Virus record (IMG/VR): IMGVR_UViG_3300007363_000080
Coordinates: 1-27,271 of that record
Source of the DNA: a virus
Reading direction: 5' to 3' (one strand)
DNA: 27,271 nt
Shown here: positions 21,999 through 27,271 of the stretch, one piece after another
Numbering within the stretch: position 1 is the first letter of the stretch
Layout: each line of letters begins with the position of its first letter
Program-made: the position numbers and the translations under genes
The notes under the pieces: generated by a model
Told to the model about the DNA's origin: nothing
Database searches by the model: none
The model's input: only the letters and a program-made list of their open reading frames with translations

Positions 21999-23072
21999 TT
22001 ACAGAGATTTTCTCTTGCTGAGTTGCTGTGTCCGAAGGGAGGTCCAGTCGCTCGTCTTGCCTGTCTGGGCTGCGCGTTCACGAAGCTCCTTCAACTGCTT
22101 GGAAGTGGCGGCATCGGGCTTGCTGCTGGCAGCATTGCCTCCTGACGGATTGCTTGGCGGGGACGGGGGGATGCGGGCTTTTACGGGCTCAATAGCGATC
22201 TCCTTGCGGGCAAACATGCTGTTTACAGAATGTGCCAACAGGGAGGGCAGTTGTGCAGCCACCTCGGGTTCTACTTCCTCAATTCGCTTGAGGCGTTCGT
22301 CCCCAATCATGGCCTTATACCGCTGCGTCCGCTCATCCTTCTCATCCTCGATCCACGGGAGGGCTTTGCGCGTATCTGCTTCCAGCGCGACTCTCATGGC
22401 CGACGCACGCTCACGCTTGACAATGCGTTGAGCGACATCGGGCAGGTATTCGTCCCGCGCCTTCCGCGCCAACCGGAGACGCTCACGAATCTGTTTCTTC
22501 GTGTAAGCCTCCCCATTCGGCCCCGTAGCCACAGCATCCTCGGCTCCCAAGCCATCTGCGCCGTCCAGAGCTTCCTCCAGAACGTCAATCGACTGCTTGA
22601 TTTCCTTGGCCTTGGCCTCCAGTTCCGCGCTGGTCTTGAGAGACGCAAACGGGTTGTTGGCAATAGGCTCTGCTGCGGGCTTTTCCTTGGAAGCGAGGGC
22701 CGCACGTAGTTGCGCGGCTTCCTCCTCTGCCTGCCGTCGTTTGGCCGTTAATTCGCCAAAACGGGCTACAGCACGCGAGCCAAGGGTCTTAGCCAATTGG
22801 CCCAACTCTTCCTCGGATAGATCATCCAAACTACCACTTCTAGCCTTTGAAAGAACGTCATCACTTGCGGGAGCTTCGGCTTCCGGCTTGGATTCGCCCC
22901 CTTCGGGCGCTTCCTCTGCCTTTGGCTTCTCCTCCTCCGCTTTCGGGGCTTCCTTTACAGGAGCTTTGCCGTGAGCGGCTTGCCTTCGCAGAATCCAATC
23001 CTGCTCAGACATCTTCTTCTCCACTGGACTTGCTTCGGCCCCAGCGTTGGCCTCTACGACTGTGTTTGACAT
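21999..23072 (-). CDS. Capsid scaffold protein (357 aa)
   Basis: Charged, helical, low-complexity protein just before the major capsid gene. I use the ATG at 23072 (MSNTVVEANAG) with GGCGGAA upstream; a TTG at 23084 would add four residues. Residues about 40-85 are Pro/Glu/Ala/Lys-rich (KAPKAEEEKPKAEEAPEGGESKPE region), 90-200 are likely coiled coil, and the C-terminus is basic (LRTQQLSKRKSL), like the capsid-binding ends of other scaffold proteins. No protease motif is seen, so any prohead protease must be elsewhere or absent. It is the first gene of the proposed capsid transcription unit. Confidence 0.8.
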   Translation of the reverse strand: MSNTVVEANAGAEASPVEKKMSEQDWILRRQAAHGKAPVKEAPKAEEEKPKAEEAPEGGESKPEAEAPASDDVLSKARSGSLDDLSEEELGQLAKTLGSRAVARFGELTAKRRQAEEEAAQLRAALASKEKPAAEPIANNPFASLKTSAELEAKAKEIKQSIDVLEEALDGADGLGAEDAVATGPNGEAYTKKQIRERLRLARKARDEYLPDVAQRIVKRERASAMRVALEADTRKALPWIEDEKDERTQRYKAMIGDERLKRIEEVEPEVAAQLPSLLAHSVNSMFARKEIAIEPVKARIPPSPPSNPSGGNAASSKPDAATSKQLKELRERAAQTGKTSDWTSLRTQQLSKRKSL

Positions 23073-23113
23073 TATTTCCGCCAACTCAACGCCATGGCGA
23101 CTGCGATGGGGTC

Positions 23114-23142
23114 ATTATAGGGGTGCCGCTTTTTGGGCACAA
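23114..23142 (-). promoter_or_regulatory. Sigma70-type promoter for scaffold/capsid genes
   Basis: On the - strand TTGTGC (23142-23137), a 17-nt spacer and a perfect TATAAT (23119-23114). The expected start is near 23107, about 35 nt before the scaffold ATG. The -10 is consensus and the spacing ideal; the -35 matches only TTG. The -35 box begins inside the T tract of the preceding terminator. Confidence 0.7.
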
Positions 23143-23173
23143 AAAACCCCGGCAAGCACTAGGCTTCCGGGGG
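23141..23173 (-). terminator. Intrinsic terminator upstream of scaffold gene
   Basis: On the - strand CCCCGG (23172-23167) and AAGC pair with GCTT and CCGGGG (23152-23147) around a CTAGT loop, with one bulged G, followed by TTTTTT (23146-23141). It would stop transcripts coming from the portal/head-fibre genes before the scaffold gene, just upstream of the promoter. Confidence 0.85.
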
Positions 23174-23192
23174 TTGGCTGGGCTCTTATCGC

Positions 23193-23417
23193 TTACAATT
23201 GTGCCGCCCTGCTCCGTATAGAATCCCAGTCGACTAGCTCAAGCACGTCCTCATACGCCTGGATTTTGCCGCTAATCTCGCGTATCTTTCCCTCGTCCGC
23301 CCCGTATAGCTTCTTGACCTGCTCCTCGCGGGCGGCGTAGATGTGGGCGCAAAGACGCAAGAAATGCTCCAGATGGTGCAGCTTTTCAATGTCTTGCCTA
23401 AGAGGGTCGCTACTCAT
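23193..23417 (-). CDS. Hypothetical helical protein (74 aa)
   Basis: Small charged protein, all helical (DIEKLHHLEHFLRLCAHIYAAREEQVKKLYG; GKIREISGKIQAYEDVLELVDWDSIRSR). Its ATG overlaps the TGA of the head-fibre-like gene (ATGA), and it is the last gene before the terminator at 23141-23173. It has no recognised domain. It may be a small assembly chaperone, but only its position suggests this. Confidence 0.6.
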   Translation of the reverse strand: MSSDPLRQDIEKLHHLEHFLRLCAHIYAAREEQVKKLYGADEGKIREISGKIQAYEDVLELVDWDSIRSRAAQL

Positions 23418-24787
23418 TTAATGCGGACGGCGACAATGCTCGTTCCAACCGCCGTGGCGTCGATGGTTCCGGCACCAAGGCCAGCAGAGACATTGCCGAA
23501 GAGGGTAACAACGTCATCCGTGGCCGTAGTCGTATAGACGACGGGCGGGATGGTGACGACGCCGTAGCTATGCGTGAGAGTGGTAGCCACCGGGAGGTCA
23601 ATGACGACAACCGAAGAGAGGTCGGCAGCCGTGTTATTGGTGCGGCGAACCTTCACCGTAGCCGTTTCCGCAACCACCGTAGCCGCATTGTAGGCAAGCT
23701 GCACCTGACCGTAGATGACGTAGGTGCCAGCCTCCGCGAGCGTGATGGACGGGTCGGTGGTGCCGAAGTCAATCGCCGCAGCCGTATTCGTAAAGGCATA
23801 GGCCGTGCCCACGCCATAAGCCGTTCTGGTGTAGCCCAACGGAGCCCCATTGATGTCGAGGTCGGTGTTATTCGTCACCGTCGCCGTGCGCGTTCCTTCA
23901 AGATCGCCCGTGTAAATCTCGGTGATGGTGCGGAAGACCGAATTGGAGAGAACAGCCGTAGTCCCCGTGAGAGCCTGACTGTCATAGATGACGGCATCGG
24001 TGTTGTCTGTTCCCTTCAGGCCAATTTGCTTCGTAGTAGAGCCAGAGGCCACAATGGAGAGCAGGCGATTGTAGGCAGCTTGATCCGCCGCATCCACGGT
24101 GTTGACGCCAACGCTAAGAACTTCAGCCGTAAGGCCCGCCGTGATGGTGGCATTGCCCGAAGCCTCGCGGACGGTGACGGTGCCAGCGGTGGCAGCACTC
24201 TTCTTCACCGCCAGGACCACGCCCCAATTCGTCTTCGCCGTGGAGACAGCCGTAGTGCCCGTAAGCGTGACGGTTTCCACAACAACCGTGTCCGTTCCGG
24301 TAGTCGTTCCAATAATGGTGACGGTTTGCGTCGTGTCATCGTTGGAATCACTCAACACCTCAATGCCATCGTTCGCGGGCTGGTTGGTGAAAGCATCGCC
24401 AACAGCCGTGGTGGTGTCGAGGGACGGAAGGGCGGAAATAGCGCCCAAGTAGGCCGTGCCCTCTTCGTCGGTGATGTCTCCAAGCACCTCAAGGTCGCCG
24501 TACACCGTTTCATTGATGCTTTCATTCTCCCGCTTGTCGTAGGAGGAGACGGCTTTCCATTCCGTGGCTCCCCGAATCAATTCAACGGCAGAATAAGGCC
24601 CAAGATTGATGGTGCTGTCCCCGTCAACGGTGTCGGTGCCAGTCACCGTCCACGTCATATCCGTGGCGGCGCTGTTCTTGAGAAGAACGCTATCACGGCT
24701 GCCAAAGGGGGGGATGGTGCCGGTGGCGGAATTGGACGACAGAACATAACGCTCCGCCGACTGCTGTTTGGTTACTGTAACGCTCAT
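23414..24787 (-). CDS. Head fibre-like / beta-rich virion protein (457 aa)
   Basis: Thr/Val/Ala-rich protein with almost no helix except one segment (VDAADQAAYNRLLSIVA). The N-terminus (SAERYVLSSNSATGTIPPFGSRDSVLLKNSAATDMTWTVTGTDTVDGDSTINLGPYSAVELIRGATEWKA) resembles capsid-bound domains of head fibre proteins. The middle is repetitive (TIIGTTTGTDTVVVETVTLTGTTAVSTAKT), and the C-terminal 130 residues look like a TNF/C1q-type jelly-roll tip (TLAEAGTYVIYGQVQLAYN; TVKVRRTNNTAADLSSVVVIDLPVATTLTHSYGVVTIP). It sits between portal and scaffold genes. Probably decorates the head and may bind host surfaces; assignment is from sequence pattern and place. Confidence 0.6.
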   Translation of the reverse strand: MSVTVTKQQSAERYVLSSNSATGTIPPFGSRDSVLLKNSAATDMTWTVTGTDTVDGDSTINLGPYSAVELIRGATEWKAVSSYDKRENESINETVYGDLEVLGDITDEEGTAYLGAISALPSLDTTTAVGDAFTNQPANDGIEVLSDSNDDTTQTVTIIGTTTGTDTVVVETVTLTGTTAVSTAKTNWGVVLAVKKSAATAGTVTVREASGNATITAGLTAEVLSVGVNTVDAADQAAYNRLLSIVASGSTTKQIGLKGTDNTDAVIYDSQALTGTTAVLSNSVFRTITEIYTGDLEGTRTATVTNNTDLDINGAPLGYTRTAYGVGTAYAFTNTAAAIDFGTTDPSITLAEAGTYVIYGQVQLAYNAATVVAETATVKVRRTNNTAADLSSVVVIDLPVATTLTHSYGVVTIPPVVYTTTATDDVVTLFGNVSAGLGAGTIDATAVGTSIVAVRIK

Positions 24788-24793
24788 TTGGTA

Positions 24794-26890
24794 TTAGTTG
24801 ACGGTGTTAGCTGTTTGAGTGGTGGCAGAGCCCATAGCGGCGGGCGCTGTACCGATGCGCCCGATCTCCGCGTTTTGTGCCTGCACAATCTGCTGTTCGT
24901 ACTGGGCGGAATACTTCTGTAGCCGCTGGGCAAAGGCGTTGTCTGTCTGTAGCCGCTGCGCCACGTCCGGCTGGGAGGCGTATTGCTGGATAAGCTGCAT
25001 TGCAATCTGCGCCCCATTAGGCCGCGCCCCAACTTCAATGGCCGAGCTAATCTTGGTGAGGTCGTCCGTAACGTCCTTGAGCACCTTCTGCTGCGCCACC
25101 TCTACGGGCTGCAACATGGCATCGGCCAGAACAGGGTCAATCCGATAGGCCAGAGCCTCTACCAACGTATCAATGTTGATGCGCCCGTTCTTGTCGTAGG
25201 GCAGGATTTGCAGGAATTGCTCTACGCCCTTGTCGTCTGCTTCCGGGTCGAAGTTCTGGACATCGAAACTAATGCGGAGGTTAAAATCCTCGTCTGGACT
25301 ACCCTTTTGGAACTTCTGCGGGTCGGCAACGCCCGTAACGGTGAAGAACACCTCATCGGGGCCAAAACGCTGGAACGCTTTGAACGCGGCTTTGATGGCA
25401 TCTTGGACGTGGGACAGGAATTTATCGAGGTAGAACTGCCGCTTTGCCGTTGAGAGCGGGTTCTCCACGTCCAGCCCCATAATCTGGTCAGCAGCCTTTA
25501 ACATCGTCTGCTCCATCTCTACAGAACCGGGATTGAACTGAGGGGTGGGGGCAAACTCAAAGTCCTCGCGGCGGGTGCGGCCAATGCGTCCGCCAGGAGC
25601 CCATTCTCCGGACGGGGGCTTGCCTACCGGATGCAGAAGCGGGGGAACAGTGGCTAGGCCGTTACGGTCAACGCGGCTGTCCCGCTCCACCTTAACCTGC
25701 CATTGCAGGCCACGCAGCTTCTCGGGAATGGTGATGACATCGTACATCCGCTTGTCATCCTCGGCTAGACGGGTGACGACAAAGGGGTAGTCCTCAAAGC
25801 CGTTCAGAAGCTCAAACTTGGCGTAGGCGGGCACATCCTCCTTGGTGCCGCTGTAATTCGGGTGGAAGACGGTGCAATAGATGCCCTGCCCGCCGTCCTC
25901 CATGTCAATGAGGCGCTGATAGCCCCGGACAATTTCGTACAGGTCTTGCGGGTTCTCCACGCCGACAATCTCCCGACGAGCCATGACGTTGCCGCTGCCC
26001 ATAGGGAGCGTTTGGACGCCCTTGCAATTCTCAATAACGTAGTCGGCCCAAGCACGGTCCCAGCCCTCAGAAACCACCTTGGTTTCAATCTCCTGCGCCG
26101 TCATCAGCGTCTTGTAGAAGACGTAAGGAGCCTTCTGCGGGTCCATGCAATAGGGCGGGAAGAACACTTCTCCGTCCGGGGAGCACGCCTTGACACAGGG
26201 ACGGTCAATCTTGCGGCGGGTGACAGGAATCTCCGCAGCCCCCTTCTTTCGAAGCTGGTTCAGGGCTTTCCTACCTCGCTTCGTGGTCAGGTTTTCGTAG
26301 ATGCCTTGCAGGAGAACGACGATTTGATCGTCATTGGTCCCCTCAAGAATGAGGCGGGCAAGGTCGGGGGAGGCGTCCGCAATCTCCTGCAATGTGATGC
26401 TCTGGAGGTAGCTGCTTTCGTAACGCTCCCAGCCTACGTAGGTCACCATCAGCCCACGCTCAAACAGGTGGTTGGCCCCCTGCTCCATCTCCTGCTGGAA
26501 ACGCGGGATGTAGTGGGCAGTCATCCACTTGAGGAAGCTACTCACCACCTTGGCCTGTGCCATGTCCCCGGCCTCTACGGGATAGGCCCGGATGTTGGCG
26601 CGGGTGAGCGCCGTCATGCAGAGGGAAACGTAGGTGTCTATGCGCTCGCTGATGACATGGGCCTCGGTGTCGGACGCCCCCTTCCATGGGAACGCATTAG
26701 CCCCGCCCTTCCGCAAATCATCCTGTTTCCCCGGCCATTCGTTACGCCGCTCGTTGTAGCTGTTGCGGCATTGCCCGAAGTAGTCGGACAGATTGTTTAC
26801 TGTCTCCGTGTACGCCGTGCAAAGCTCGGGCACGTCTGGCCCTTTTTCGCTGAAATAGACAAGGGATTCAGATTGGTCACTTTTCGGCAT
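24794..26890 (-). CDS. Portal protein (698 aa)
   Basis: Large mixed helical protein of the size of podovirus portals. The N-terminal motif (NNLSDYFGQCRNSYNERRNEWPGKQDDLRKGGANAFPWKGASDTEAHVISERID) and the following helix with residues that contact DNA are characteristic of this portal type. The centre has the wing region (YVFYKTLMTAQEIETKVVSEGW) and the segment QWQVKVERDSRVDRNGLATVPPLL. The C-terminal 150 residues are Gln/Ala-rich helices forming the barrel inside the head. It forms the ring through which DNA enters and leaves. The start overlaps the 72-aa gene by 14 nt; there is no clear ribosome binding site, so coupling is likely. Confidence 0.85.
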   Translation of the reverse strand: MPKSDQSESLVYFSEKGPDVPELCTAYTETVNNLSDYFGQCRNSYNERRNEWPGKQDDLRKGGANAFPWKGASDTEAHVISERIDTYVSLCMTALTRANIRAYPVEAGDMAQAKVVSSFLKWMTAHYIPRFQQEMEQGANHLFERGLMVTYVGWERYESSYLQSITLQEIADASPDLARLILEGTNDDQIVVLLQGIYENLTTKRGRKALNQLRKKGAAEIPVTRRKIDRPCVKACSPDGEVFFPPYCMDPQKAPYVFYKTLMTAQEIETKVVSEGWDRAWADYVIENCKGVQTLPMGSGNVMARREIVGVENPQDLYEIVRGYQRLIDMEDGGQGIYCTVFHPNYSGTKEDVPAYAKFELLNGFEDYPFVVTRLAEDDKRMYDVITIPEKLRGLQWQVKVERDSRVDRNGLATVPPLLHPVGKPPSGEWAPGGRIGRTRREDFEFAPTPQFNPGSVEMEQTMLKAADQIMGLDVENPLSTAKRQFYLDKFLSHVQDAIKAAFKAFQRFGPDEVFFTVTGVADPQKFQKGSPDEDFNLRISFDVQNFDPEADDKGVEQFLQILPYDKNGRINIDTLVEALAYRIDPVLADAMLQPVEVAQQKVLKDVTDDLTKISSAIEVGARPNGAQIAMQLIQQYASQPDVAQRLQTDNAFAQRLQKYSAQYEQQIVQAQNAEIGRIGTAPAAMGSATTQTANTVN

Positions 26891-27095
26891 CAGCGAGTCG
26901 GCGTTTAATCTTTCGTATCATAACATGCCAAAACCCTGCGGGCATGGCTAGACGCTCGGCCAGCACACGCTCTGAGTTCTCGGGCTTTCCCCGCCCCAAG
27001 GCGTTCTGCAACATCTCCCACCCAAGAAGGCGATCCATCTGCTGGAATTGCCATTCGGGGTCGCCTGTAATGTCACTTTCGCGCAAGGGATTCAT
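26877..27095 (-). CDS. Hypothetical small protein upstream of portal (72 aa)
   Basis: Helical protein (MDRLLGWEMLQNALGRGKPENSERVLAERLAMPAGFWHVMIRKIKRRLADAEK). It overlaps the portal start by 14 nt and the stop of the upstream partial gene by about 23 nt. An in-frame TAA lies just upstream, so the ATG at 27095 is the first possible ATG. No domain is recognised. Its place just before the portal is where phages often encode a small packaging or head protein. Confidence 0.55.
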   Translation of the reverse strand: MNPLRESDITGDPEWQFQQMDRLLGWEMLQNALGRGKPENSERVLAERLAMPAGFWHVMIRKIKRRLADAEK

Positions 27096-27270
27096 GCCGG
27101 AATGTTACACCGTTGATGTCCTCGATGGCCTCTACACAGAAGGGCTTTCCTACCAGCCTTCCTTGCAGTTTAACGGGAATTGCCACCGGATGCTTGCCCT
27201 CTATCCCGGCAATCTTCGCAAACACCCAGCGGGGGTTCTGCGCGGCGTGTAAGCCCCATGCGTTGTAACG
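27073..27270 (-). CDS. Partial gene at right edge (C-terminal 65 aa)
   Basis: The frame is open from the window edge to a TGA at 27073-27075. The visible end (NPRWVFAKIAGIEGKHPVAIPVKLQGRLVGKPF ... NGVTFRHESLARK) has a balanced coding composition and a natural overlap with the next gene. The fragment has beta-strand-like pairs and one Cys (FCVEAIED). I do not recognise the family; neighbouring genes in related phages often include terminase or packaging factors, but nothing here confirms that. The gene continues beyond the window. Confidence 0.5.
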   Translation of the reverse strand, partial: RYNAWGLHAAQNPRWVFAKIAGIEGKHPVAIPVKLQGRLVGKPFCVEAIEDINGVTFRHESLARK

Positions 27271-27271
27271 C

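Noticed and set aside
23570-24922. 450-aa + strand frame opposite the head-fibre-like gene
   Set aside because: It is antisense to a well-supported gene in a GC-rich region. It is rich in Arg/Gly/Val from reverse-complement codons, has no ribosome binding site and runs against the direction of the arm.
25862-26908. 348-aa + strand frame opposite the portal gene
   Set aside because: It is fully antisense to the portal, whose motifs are clear. There is no start signal and no neighbour on that strand.

Overview
This window looks like part of the genome of a tailed double-stranded DNA phage with a short tail (podovirus-like). The evidence is a virion block holding portal, scaffold, major capsid protein, decoration protein, adaptor-like and nozzle-like proteins, fibre proteins and three large Ala/Gly-rich internal (ejection-type) proteins. 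I see no tape measure, sheath or tail-tube gene. The host cannot be named from the sequence. No integrase, repressor or terminase is visible, so lifestyle and packaging genes must be judged from outside the window.

The window has two convergent arms. The left arm (1-6349, + strand) is a tightly packed cluster of replication and accessory genes with frequent ATGA-type overlaps. It starts with a DnaB-type helicase cut by the window edge. A small unknown protein follows, then two HNH-type nucleases in tandem and another small protein. Next come a hexapeptide-repeat beta-helix protein built on a perfect-register 18-bp tandem repeat, a SWIM zinc-finger protein, a third HNH nuclease and a gp88-like Cys-rich protein. 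The arm ends with a metallophosphoesterase split by a 325-residue LAGLIDADG intein, followed by a small winged-helix-like protein. Mobile nuclease elements are dense here: three HNH genes and one intein lie within about 4.5 kb.

The arms meet at 6350-6682. This stretch has a strong + strand intrinsic terminator whose T tract runs directly into a tRNA-Arg(TCT). A second, structurally irregular tRNA-like sequence (probably Val, CAC) and a perfect 12-bp tandem duplication follow.

The right arm (6683-27271) is entirely on the - strand and reads from high to low coordinates. Its order is: a partial gene at the edge, a 72-aa protein, portal, head-fibre-like beta protein, a small protein, terminator plus promoter, scaffold, major capsid protein (SU10/DUF5309-like), decoration-like protein, terminator, a 102-aa protein, adaptor-like protein, a structural protein and a LamG-type fibre. 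After these come a small protein, a papain-fold-like lipoprotein, a holin, a membrane/coiled-coil protein, a conserved fibre-like protein, a nozzle-like protein, a tail fibre and three internal virion proteins. The terminator/promoter pair before scaffold and the terminator after the decoration gene mark off the capsid genes (scaffold, capsid, decoration) as a separate transcription unit, which fits their high copy demand. Lysis functions sit inside the tail block.

The observations most worth a second look are the intein in the metallophosphoesterase active site, the HNH gene that seems to have been invaded by a second nuclease with its 3' end rebuilt, the papain-like lipoprotein next to the holin, and the irregular tRNA.
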